64,000 bases of DNA from Conchocele bisecta (taxonomy: Eukaryota; Mollusca; Bivalvia; Lucinida; Thyasiridae): contig CM055278.1 in the NCBI GenBank assembly GCA_029237695.1, positions 76,364,297-76,428,296 on the forward strand. The letters are read 5' to 3'. A program made the translations under genes and the position numbers. A model generated the notes under the pieces. It was given only the letters and a program-made list of their open reading frames with translations, was not told the origin of the DNA and ran no database searches. Shown here piece by piece: positions 1 to 9,542 of the stretch (position 1 is the stretch's first letter; each line of letters begins with the position of its first letter).

Positions 1-800
1 AATACTCCTGCTAATATTTCACACATGCATTCCTGTAAGGCTCTACTACCATGCTGTGCCAAATCCACGACCATCCAACCCCCGCTGATCCCAAGGTCAA
101 GGTCAAACACTTAGTCTCTTTACAAAACTTAACATCAGAGAAATATTGTTATAACTTCTATTTCCTTCATCTAAAATGCTTAATATTTCACACATGTGTT
201 TCTGTAAGGCTCTACTACCATGCTGTGCCAAATCCACGACCGTCCAACCCCCGCTAATCTCAAGGTGAAGGTCAAATACTTGGTCTCTTTACAAAACTTA
301 ACATCAGATAAATAAGTTATAACTGCTATTTCCTTCATTGAAGATTCTTAATATTTCACTTGTGCATTCCTCTAAGGTTGTACTATCATGCTGTGACAAA
401 CCTACGACCGTCCAACCCCCGCTGATCCCAAGGTCGAGGTGACATACTTAGTCTCTTTACAAAACTTAACATCAGAGAAATATGTTATAACTTCTATTTC
501 TTTCATCAAAATTCTTAATATTTCATGCATGAATACTATCATGCTGTGACAAATCCCCGCTGATCTCGAGGTCAAGGTCACATACTTAGTCTCTTTACAA
601 AACTTAACATGAGAGAAATTGGTTATAACTTCTATTTCCTTGCTCGGATCTGCTTCACATTTCACACACGCATTGCTCCAATGGACCTCTACCGCCGTGT
701 GACAAATTCACATTCGTGCCCAGAGTCAAGGTCACAAGCCCACACACTTGGAATTTGTTTTACATATTTAGGTGTACATGGGCCCACGCGGGGGGTATTC
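1..800 (+). repeat. Tandem ~168-bp repeat, BIV160-like, about 4.5 units
   Basis: The segment around TTCACACATGCATTCCTG recurs at about 20, 188, 356 and 523, giving a 168-base period. Each unit also carries TGCCAAATCCACGAC, and most carry CAAGGTCAAGGTCA or a variant. The unit is recognisably related to the 168-base units at 17.9-18.9 kb (shared TGCCAAATCCACG, AAGGTCA, TACTT and AACTTTAAC blocks). It resembles the roughly 160-bp satellites known inside bivalve pearl/CvA elements. The element's head is not in the window. Confidence 0.8.
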
Positions 801-1139
801 CGTAAGCCTCGCTTACTGACCAATCTAGTTTAGTACATGTATCATACATTTCAAGCATTATCTTAACGTGTTACTGCTCTAAATTATACATTTTACTTTG
901 TATATGTAGTTCATACATTTCTAACACGTTACTTCTCACCAGTGACACGTTAGAAATTTAACGTGCTAGAATCGCCACTGATACGTAGCTCGATGATATC
1001 CGACTTATGTATATTGACAATGGTGAATGTATTACTCCTGTCGGCAATGTGTAGGGCTACTTCTGATTCACAGAGTAGACTAGCTGCCATAGAAATACAA
1101 TTTGGTCCAATATCTTCCAATGTCATTAAAGAACAACGG
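801..1139. other. Unannotated AT-rich intergenic or intronic sequence
   Basis: Between the 168-base array and an inverted-repeat element I see no coding signal, tandem repeat or terminal inverted repeat. ACGTTA-type short words (AACGTGTTA, ACACGTTA) recur at 866-965. Confidence 0.5.
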
Positions 1140-2108
1140 CATATCACAGGTGGAAGACTCAGACCTAGGACCTAATACTTGGCTCATTTGGAAAACATTA
1201 CCCCACCCACCCATTTCCATACACTATACCTTACAGCTTTTCCAAGGTAAGAAACAGCTTCGTAAAAATTCTGTATTTTCAAACACCACACATTTCGATT
1301 TTTCTACTGACTAATGTCTCTGGTAATCAATAAATGTCTTAGGTCTTCAAATATATTGACTTCAAGCATCTGCTTTTATCATTTCGTTAGTTTCGGGCAA
1401 ATTAGCTACCAAAGACAAGGCGATAATTGTATGTCCGAATAAATGTCACACATTTTTTTGTGCTGTGGAAGCATAAATTACGTGTTAAATCGGGCCGAAA
1501 TCCCATTACAGTTTCAACATATTGATGTGGATCACTGCAATAAACATCAGTAACTCAAATTTTACAATTTGTAACTAATAAGTATCATCCACTAACCTTG
1601 AATTATCTAAAACGTCTTTTTATTTTGATTTGCGTCCAAACATTTTGACATGAACTTTACTTTCGGATTCCTTTGTTATATTCGCAGAATTATCAGTAAT
1701 GATGTCACAGGAAAACCCGTACTGGAGTATCATAAATACTACTATATTTGTTCAACCAATCAGGTGGTGATGCGTGAAGCGGGTTGTGTGGGATTGTTTC
1801 AGATAGAGAAATTTCACTGTGACGTTGGTAGCTAAAATGCGTGTACTAACAAATATACTAAACTGATATGTTTAAAGTGAATATATTTGGGGGCCTAATG
1901 CATTAATATATTGCCAGAGACGTAAATCAGCAGAACAAAATCGAAACTTTGTTTGAACGAGCCCTGAAATTAAGCCTGTCTAGGGCATTTTAACAAACTC
2001 TTGTCTACCTTGGAAAAGGCTGTAAGGAAATGGGTGGGTAGGGTAACGTTTTCCAAATGAGCCAAGTATTGGGTCCTAGGTCCGAGTCTTCCACCTGTGT
2101 GACATATG
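1140..2108. mobile_element. Inverted-repeat (MITE-like) element, about 0.97 kb
   Basis: A roughly 110-base arm at 1140-1250 (CAGGTGGAAGACTCAGACC, then ACTTGGCTCATTTGG, CCCACCCACCCATTTCC, TTTTCCAAGGTA) returns in inverted orientation at 2005-2108. The roughly 750-base interior has no convincing ORF and an AT-rich composition. No clear target-site duplication was identified, so the superfamily is unknown. Confidence 0.7.
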
Positions 2109-2195
2109 GGTGGTTTTCATCACACTTATATACTAAGTCTGATTTATGAAGAGTTTGTTGACCCATTGTTAAATATTTTGAGAATCCAGTAATAG

Positions 2196-3421
2196 CGTTG
2201 TAACAGTAAGATAAATACACAGATGTTATGTCACTGACTTTGATGTTGTAACAGTAAGATAAATACACAGATGTTATGTCACTGACTTTGATGTTACATC
2301 ACTGACTTTGATGTTACATCACTGACTTTGATGTTACATCACTGGCTTTGATGTTATGTCACTGACTTTGATGTTACGTCACTGACTGTGATGTTAAGTC
2401 TCTGACTTTGATGTTACATCACCGACTTTGATGTTATGTCACTGACTTTGATGTTACGTCACTGACTTTGATGTTATGTCACTGACTTTGATTTACGTCA
2501 CTGACTGTGATTTTATGTCACTGACTTTGATGTTATGTCACTGACTTTGATTTACATCACTGACTGTGATGTTATGTCACTGACTTTGATTTACATCACT
2601 GACTGTGATGTTATGTCACTGACTTTGATGTTATGTCACTGACTTTGATCTACATCACTGATTGTGATGTTATGTCACTGACTTTGATGTTACATCACTG
2701 ACTTTGATTTACGTCACTGACTTTGATGTTATGTCACTGACTTTGATTTATGTCACTGAATGTGATGTTATGTCACTGACTTTGATGTTACATCACTGAC
2801 TTTGATGTTATGTCACTGACTTTGATGTTATGTCACTGACTTTGATTTATGTCACTGACTGTGATGTTATGTCACTGACTTTGATGTTACATCACTGACT
2901 TTGATGTTATGTCACTGACTTTGATGTTATGCCACTGACTTTGATGTTTTGTCACTGACTTTGATTTACATCACTGACTGTGATGTTATGTCACTGAATT
3001 TGATGTTATGTCACTGACTTTGATGTTACATCACTGACTTTGATGTTATGTCACTGACCTTGATGTTATGTCACTGACTTTGATTTACATCACTGACTGT
3101 GATGTTATGTCACTGACTTTGATGTTATGTCACTGACTTTGATGTTACGTCACTGACTGTGATGTTATGTCACTGACTTTGATGTTACATCACTGACTTT
3201 GATGTTATGTCACTGACTTTGATGTTATGTCACTGACTTTGATGTTATGTCACTGACTTTGATTTACATCACTGACTATGATGTTACATCATCATGTCAC
3301 TGATCATACTTTTGATCATCTTGACTGATGTTACGTCACTGACTTTGATGTTACATCACTGACTTTGATGTTACGTCACTGACTTTAATGTTACGTCACT
3401 GACTTTGATGTTACATCACTA
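2196..3421 (+). repeat. 20-bp minisatellite (GATGTTATGTCACTGACTTT)
   Basis: About 58 head-to-tail units of 20 bases, with a recurrent 19-base variant (GATTTACATCACTGACTGT) interspersed every few units. The 45-base start (2196-2285) is itself duplicated and carries a private TAACAGTAAGATAAATACAC segment. The array breaks up at 3285-3330. Not coding. Confidence 0.95.
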
Positions 3422-3740
3422 AGCTGGAGGCCCAGCCACCTTCATCCAGACTTCTAAAAATGAAAACGCTGAGAAATTCTCAAACCACGTTGTTTATCCG
3501 TGTAATACGGTAATCACTATGTATTCTGAATGTAATGATTTAACTGCCATAGGAAACCATATAATGTCCACCCGGGTGGCGTGAATTAAGCCTGTATGGT
3601 CCCTGTGTAAATATAGGCTGTTGTTTCAAACCTTCTTGCCCATGAATTAAAGTCGTAGATTAAATTGTAATTGACGTCTAGTGTATACCGGTATATTTCG
3701 CAGCAATGCACCTATCAATGTCCTCCGTGCCTTACTGCAC
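3422..3740. other. No feature recognised
   Basis: Unique-looking sequence between two minisatellites. It has no ORF with coding character and no inverted repeat. Confidence 0.4.
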
Positions 3741-3860
3741 TGGGAGCCCACAGCGTTTACTACACTGGGAGCCCACAGCGTTTACTACACTGGGAGCCCA
3801 CAGCGTTTACTGCACTGGGAGCCCACAGCGTTTACTGCACTGGGAGCCCACAGCGTTTAG
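3741..3860 (+). repeat. 25-bp minisatellite, 5 copies
   Basis: TGGGAGCCCACAGCGTTTAC begins at 3741, 3766, 3791, 3816 and 3841, a strict 25-base period with almost no divergence. The near-identity suggests recent expansion. Confidence 0.95.
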
Positions 3861-3924
3861 ATGGAGGAAAATGTCAATGTGCCCTCTTTCTGCCTGCGAG
3901 GATAATCTGAGACGCCATCTGATT

Positions 3925-4090
3925 TTGTACCTCAGTAGATGTGCAATTTTTCATGAAACATATTCAGAAAATTACAATTATTATATTTTCAGTAAATGAT
4001 GTCGAAAGGTGACGAAATATTGATAGCAAATGCGGAAGAATTCGTATTTGCTATGAAAATTTCATCAACTTTCATTATCACAGTTTTTAG
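3925..4090. mobile_element. Foldback MITE remnant (family of 63031-63304)
   Basis: It shares TTTTGTACCT, GTGCAATTTTTCATGAAA and the internal hairpin GATAGCAAATGCGG / GTATTTGCTATGAAAAT with the complete copy at 63031-63304, with an arm missing or diverged on the right. Confidence 0.6.
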
Positions 4091-4560
4091 ATACGCCCAT
4101 TTGAAAAAAAATGGACATATTATGTTGTGGCGTTGTCCGTCTGTCCATCCATCTTGTACCGTGAACTAGTCGTACAGTTTTCCACTGATTTAAAGTTCAT
4201 ACTTCCCATACATGACTACTATCAAGTCCCACAGTGCAGTATGTCACACAAGAATTTTCGCTCCACCTGAAATCCTTATGGAATTATCCCTCTTATTTGA
4301 CTCTGAAATGCCTATTTTTGGCTCCTACCGCGAACTAGTCGTAGTTTTCCACTGATGGAAGTTCATACTGTCCATACATGACTGCTATATCCACCTTTTT
4401 CGATTCAGAAATTTCCATTTTTGGCTCCTACATCAAACTTTTCCTACATTTTTCCACCGATCCAATTCATACTTTACATACATGACCACCATCAAGTGTG
4501 GCAGTGCGTAACACAAACATGTTCACCCCTACTCAACTCCTTACTTCATATAGCTGAGAT
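4091..4560 (+). mobile_element. Hairpin-led element with GTCYGTCC start (head CGCCCATTTG)
   Basis: A head hairpin (CGCCCATTTG, A-rich loop, AAATGGACA) at 4094-4118 is followed by TTGTCCGTCTGTCCATCC and about three imperfect body units marked by GAACTAGTCGTA / TTTTCCACTGAT / CATACATGAC. This matches the architecture of the other hairpin-led elements in the window. No convincing tail was found. Confidence 0.5.
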
Positions 4561-5080
4561 TCTAGAGACCATTTATCAGTTACCGGTATCATAGGCAGCT
4601 GAAACTAGGAACACAACTAAGAATAAAATCCCATTTCTGCTAATACCTGTACTACACCACCGCCTGCACTAATCTTCCCAATAGTTGTTTATTGTTTGCT
4701 TTGAGATTGCTTGAATAATGTGCAAGGGATCAGGAGGATTGATTAGTTGAGCCTGAGCTATGTTACAGCTCAGGCTCAGACATTCAAGCTGCCTCATTGC
4801 GAGTTGAGTTTGCTAATATATGCTGAGAAACGCCGACACCTTAACGCTTGTGTAACACAGACGGTTGTGTATTTATGGTTGTTATGTCCTGGTTTTGGCA
4901 GCCACATGTTAGGGAGAGGATTTATATAAGCTTGCTGTCAATTCAATCCCATTTGTATAGTACTGATTATATTATTTTTGATGTCATTCTTGTAACTGAT
5001 ATACAAAGAAAATATGTTTAAACCAACATTCTGCCCATACCGGTAACAGTTCCACATATGACTAGAATTCTGGCAGACCA
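4561..5080. other. No feature recognised
   Basis: Only short spurious ORFs and no clear repeat structure. ACCGGTA occurs twice but without context. Confidence 0.4.
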
Positions 5081-5385
5081 GTAGCCTATTTCATCAACAT
5101 TGCAAAGTATACTTTACTAGCAAAGTATACTTTGAGGAAGCAATCATTTATTTTTCCTGAAATGCATTATTTCATATAGAACTAACAAATGCATGTATTT
5201 CATGATTAAAAGTATGCAGAATTATTATACTGAATTTATTACATTATCACAGCCAAAGTTGCTGTGATAATGTAATAAATTCAGTATAATAAAACATAAT
5301 AAATTTATCATAAAATTGAAAATTTCTCCCTCAAAGTATACTTTGCTACTAAAGTATACTTTGCAATGTTGGTGAAATAGGCTAC
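5081..5385. mobile_element. Foldback MITE with nested perfect palindrome
   Basis: Terminal arms of about 57 bases (GTAGCCTATTTCATCAACAT, then a doubled AAAGTATACTTT) face each other at 5081-5137 and 5330-5385. In the centre is a second, perfect 32-base inverted repeat (5222-5253 / 5261-5292) around a 7-base loop. The element ends 81 bases before the first anosmin-like exon. Confidence 0.85.
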
Positions 5386-5466
5386 AGAAACTAGAGCAGC
5401 AATCCCATAAACCCCATTCCTCCTGTCACGGCCGCATATATATTCATGTTACATTCCATGTTTCAG

Positions 5467-5532
5467 GGGAAGACGCGCAATGACCACAGAAAGATGATGA
5501 ACAGATGCAAACGGAATTCCAATTGTTATGAG
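5467..5532 (+). CDS. ANOS1: Anosmin-1-like exon, N-terminal Cys-rich region (part 1)
   Basis: A 66-base exon, phase 0 at both ends, encoding 22 residues that end in a C-x5-C pattern (RCKRNSNCYE). The acceptor is a pyrimidine-rich CATGTTTCAG and the donor is GTACGTAC. Vertebrate anosmin-1 has a C-x5-C pair at the same place, directly before the C-x-x-P-C motif that the next exon here encodes. On its own the exon is too short to identify; the call rests on the splice sites, on phase agreement with the next exon 39.5 kb away and on the cysteine spacing. The rest of the upstream Cys-rich region and the signal peptide are not in the window. Confidence 0.68.
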
Positions 5533-5739
5533 GTACGTACAGATATTTTTTTTATATTATATTTAAGGGTAGGAATTGGCTCGAGGAACTTCAAAACCTG
5601 TACATTTGAGCCCAAAAAGTGTCAGGCCAATGACCGTTGGCCCGTTTGTTTCCGAATTTACTAACATCTGCCGTACAGTCAAAATATGTGCATTAGGTAA
5701 ATGAAGGAGGCAATGAGGCGGTTAATTTAACCTACACTA

Positions 5740-6005
5740 CAAAATGTGTGGCATATGAATTTCATATGAAAACTTCATATGCAAATGATATAAAGTGAGC
5801 CGATATGCAATTCATATGTAAAATCTTCATATGCATTTCATATGAAAATCATATGAACTTAATATGCAAATCATATGAATTTCATATGAAGACCAATGTA
5901 CAATGCTTTTAAATCTATACAATTTTCATATGAAAAACACATGAATTTCATATGAATTTTTCATATGAAAAAATAATGTATATTTCATATGAATTGCATA
6001 TGCGC
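5740..6005. repeat. CATATG-rich palindromic cluster
   Basis: Fourteen CATATG hexamers by eye in about 265 bases, mostly as TTCATATGAA or TTCATATGC. The cluster lies 210 bases downstream of the first exon's donor site. It may be a degenerate MITE built from a short palindrome, but no terminal repeats were found. Confidence 0.8.
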
Positions 6006-6225
6006 CAAGCCATTTCATGCTTTTATATGCGCTAAATTCAAACAAATGCAAACAGTCAGGATCTACTGCTTCTGCTGTCCGTGTATCAATGCATCATGCA
6101 CGCTTTCTTGTAGATTCTGGAGTATCAAAGCTTACAGCAACTCTTCTGTTGTCTTGTGTGTGGCAGCTGGTGGTCTTTTATAATATTTCTTGTAAATTGT
6201 TATTTTAACCCATTTTATGCAAGAT

Positions 6226-6743
6226 ACTACGGCAGCTTAAGAAGGACATCCACAAGTTGTTTCTATCTCGTTTCCACCAGACAGGATCTTGTTACCATGA
6301 GTTAGCTATCTCGTTCCCACGAGATAGAACTTGTTACCTATCGAGTTCCCACGACATAGCATCGCATTCCTACGACAAGCATCTCGTTCCCACAAGTCAG
6401 CGATCACGTTCCCATGACATAGTCAGCCAATCAAAAGGTAGCAGCATCGTAATTCAAGATGGTGTAGTAATATCTGCTAGTGGTGGAATAATATCTGCTA
6501 GTGCTAGTGGTGGAGTAATATCTGCTAGTCTATTGGCTGAGATGCTATGTCGTAGTAACAAGATGGCTAACTCATGGTAAGGACATGACATGATATGTCA
6601 TGGGAACGAGATAACTAACTTGTGGTAACGAGATTCTATATCTCTTTGAAACAAGATGCCATGTCGTGGAAACGAGATAGCTAACTTGTGGGAACGAGAT
6701 AGAGATAGAATTGTACAGGTCCGTTTTATGCTGCCGTAAGATA
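6226..6743. mobile_element. Foldback element made of CTATCTCGTTCCCAC units
   Basis: The left end TACTACGGCAGC and right end GCTGCCGTAAGATA form the outer inverted repeat. The left arm holds degenerate repeats of about 22-24 bases containing CTCGTTCCCACGA; the right arm holds the inverse (GGAACGAGATA). A short tandem of ATCTGCTAGTGGTGGA occupies the centre (6465-6530). Foldback-type organisation, no ORF. Confidence 0.8.
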
Positions 6744-6790
6744 CTGATTCACGAAAAAAAAATACCAACACTTTTTCTCCATATTCTTTG

Positions 6791-6926
6791 TTTCTTAACA
6801 CAAGTCTCTACTGTTATCACTCATTTGAACCGTCTCGCCGAGACAGTTAAAATGGGTGATAACAGTAGAGACTTGTGTTAAGAAACACAATTTTAACTGT
6901 CTCGGCGAGACGGTTCAAATGAGTGG
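6791..6926. mobile_element. Hairpin with re-inverted centre
   Basis: 30-base arms (6791-6820 and 6856-6885, TTTCTTAACACAAGTCTCTA...) form a perfect hairpin. The loop (6819-6853, containing CCGTCTCGCCGAGACAG) then appears again, inverted, immediately outside at 6890-6926. The result is three alternating orientations of the same segment. Confidence 0.8.
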
Positions 6927-7367
6927 CATCAATATACATTTGCAATGAGAAATGAAGCAAATAGAAAATATCTGTAAATATCTGTGAGTGAGTATTCGGC
7001 ATGAATTGTTGTTAAAGTGGGGGTCTATAATCCATGAGCCACTGGCTAGAAAGGATCTTGGAACCTTCGAACAATTGTGAACACTGTAGAACCTGTTTAA
7101 TATTTACTCTTTATTCCCCCAAGATATCTCATAAAGACAATTTATAACATATGTACTAATTTAAAGATTATAAATAACTGCTTTATATGATATCTATATT
7201 ATTTTTTTAAACAATATATCTACTAATAATTGGTTACAAGATATATTATTATCTGTATAAGCTACATGTATCACATATCATGTATCATCTAAAGTTTTCT
7301 AGATATAGTACACAGTTTACAAGACATCTTTATTATATATTCATGTACAGTTTAAACTTGTCGCAGC
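6927..7367. other. No feature recognised
   Basis: AT-rich with ATATCT/ATATAT words; no ORF or repeat structure. Confidence 0.4.
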
Positions 7368-7562
7368 ATGGTAGTAGAGCCTTACAGGAATGCATGTGTG
7401 AAGTATTAAGCATTTTAGATGAAGGAAATAGAAGTTATAACATATTTCTCTGATGTTAAGTGTTGTAAAGAGACTAAGTATTTGACCTTGACCTTGGGAT
7501 CAGCGGGGGTTGGACGGTCGTGGATTTGGCACAGCATGGTAGTAGAGCCTTACAGGAATGCA
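7368..7562 (-). repeat. Single inverted unit of the 168-bp repeat seen at 1-800
   Basis: The reverse complement carries CATGCTGTGCCAAATCCACG, the CAAGGTCAAGGTCAAA block and TTATAACTTCTATTTCCTTC, matching the units at the start of the window. It abuts the left end of the long-TIR element. Confidence 0.85.
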
Positions 7563-7722
7563 TTCACCCCCCTTCAGCCGTGAGCCAATAACCGAAACCC
7601 TCCCCCCCCCACCCTGTGGGATTTTTGCAGACATATATTTCCTGAAACTACATTCAATTATGAGTGTTAATCCGTTGTCTGCGCTCTGTAACCCGATGGA
7701 TGAACATATGGCGCCATTTTCA

Positions 7723-8390
7723 AGTATGTCACCCTCGGTATTTTTAGTATCTTGAAAAATCGCATTTTTTAATAAAAATTGCCTAACTTATATCCTTTTG
7801 TTCGAATAAGATTGTATTTTCGTACGTTTTCCGAGATTTTGAACACCATGGAATAGAATAATATACAATTGAAATAAATTTGACCATCTAGAAGTCATAT
7901 TTTACAGGTTTTATTACCCCACCCACCCAATTTCAATGGTAAAATATACATGTTAATAACTTTATGAAAAGTTGGCGTTTTTTAATTTTATCAATGTCAA
8001 TGTAGTCTAGTAGGGCCAATTGAACATATCCAATGTATATACGTCGACTATTTAGTGTCTACCACAAAATATACAAAGTGAAAAATAACGTATTTTCGAC
8101 CATTCCCCACCCACTCATTTTACAATGGCAATTTAACAGGTATGTAATATTATGCAATTTAACAACATTATAACCGCTTACTATGGATTGAAAACAACTC
8201 AAATATGTAACATTATTGTCCATACTTACTAAATATACTATGAGTCCGTGTTTTCGTCCGTCTGTACGGACATTTCTCAAATAAAAATTGACGGTACCGA
8301 TTTTGAAATATATCCGAATATTCAAACATTTCGGGGCACTAGATCATTATCGGCAACAGTAGTTGATCTACAACATTAATAATCTCGTTA
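7723..8390. other. Left non-coding interior of the long-TIR element
   Basis: AT-rich, with ACCCCACCCACC (around 7917) and CCCCACCCACTCATTTTACAA (around 8107) in similar surroundings. No ORF with coding character. Confidence 0.5.
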
Positions 8391-9511
8391 TAGTGGCGAG
8401 ACAATCCTCACAGCATCAGGCAAGATGAAACACAATAGGCAAAAACTGAATCCACATATAATACAATTCAAGAGGCAACATACATCATGGTTTACAGTAT
8501 TCAACTTGCAATACAAAATTTTCTACATGTTGTTCAAGTCAAAACATCGCACCTGTGGCGAGGCAATCCTCACAGCATCAGGCAAGATGAAACACAATAG
8601 GCAAAAACTGAAGCCACATATAATACAATTCAAGAGGCAACATACATCATGGTTTACAATATTCAACTTGCAATACAAAATACATGTTGTTCAAGTCAAA
8701 ACATCGCACCTGTGGCGAGGCAATCCTCACAGCATCAGGCAAGATGAAACACAATAGACAAAAACGTAATCCACATATAATACAATTCAAGAGGAAACAC
8801 ATGTCATGGTTTACAGTAATCAACTTGCAATACAAAATATTCTACATGTTGTTCAAGTCAAAACATCGCACCTGTGGCGAGGCAATCCTCACAGCATCAG
8901 GCAAAATGAAACACAATAGGCAAAAACGTAATCCACATATAATACAATTCAAGAGGAAACACATGTCATGGTTTACAGTAATCAACTTGCAATACAAGAT
9001 ATTCTACATGTTGTTCAAGTCAAAACATCGCACCTGTGGCGAGGCAATCCTCACAGCATCAGGCAAGATGAAACACAATAGGCAAAAACTTAATCCACAT
9101 ATAATACAATTCAAGAGGCAACATACATCATAGTTTACCGTATTCAACTTGCAATACAAAATATTCTACATATTGTTAAAGTCAAAACATAGCACATGTG
9201 GCGAGGTAATCCTCACAGCAGCAGGCAAGATGAAACACAATAGGCAACAGCTTGATCCACATATAATACAATTCAAGAGGCAACATATATCATGGTTTAC
9301 AGCATTCAACTTGCAAACAAAAAAGTATACATGTTGTTAATGTCAAAACATCGCATCTATGGCGAGGCAATCATCACAGCATCAGGCAAGATGAAACACA
9401 ATGTACAAGCGTTCCAGCCACATATAATACAATTCCAGAGGCAAAATACATCATGGTTTACAATATTCAATTTGCGATCGTCACAACATCAGGCAAGTTA
9501 TGTGAAGTTCT
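8391..9511 (+). repeat. 162-bp tandem array, about 7 units, open in one frame
   Basis: CACCTGTGGCGAGGCAATCC starts near 8550, 8707, 8869 and 9031, with diverged copies at 9193 and 9354. The spacing is 157, 162, 162, 162 and 161. A 162-base unit equals 54 codons, so a repeated peptide (HRTCGEAILTASGK... HIIQFKR ... SWFTV) can be read on the + strand through several units, for example 149 residues at 8684-9133. The frame is broken by the 157-base unit and by a TAG at 9131. It ends only about 30 bases from the nuclease pseudogene's last exon-like frame and lies in the same TIR element. I do not recognise the peptide; a non-coding satellite is equally possible. Confidence 0.85.
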
Positions 9512-9542
9512 AATTGTGAGAGTAGGTTAAGATAAATCCAGA

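Noticed and set aside
6017..6208. ARFLVDSGV resembling a retroviral-type protease motif
   Set aside because: A single short motif in a 63-codon frame, with no reverse transcriptase, integrase or LTR nearby.
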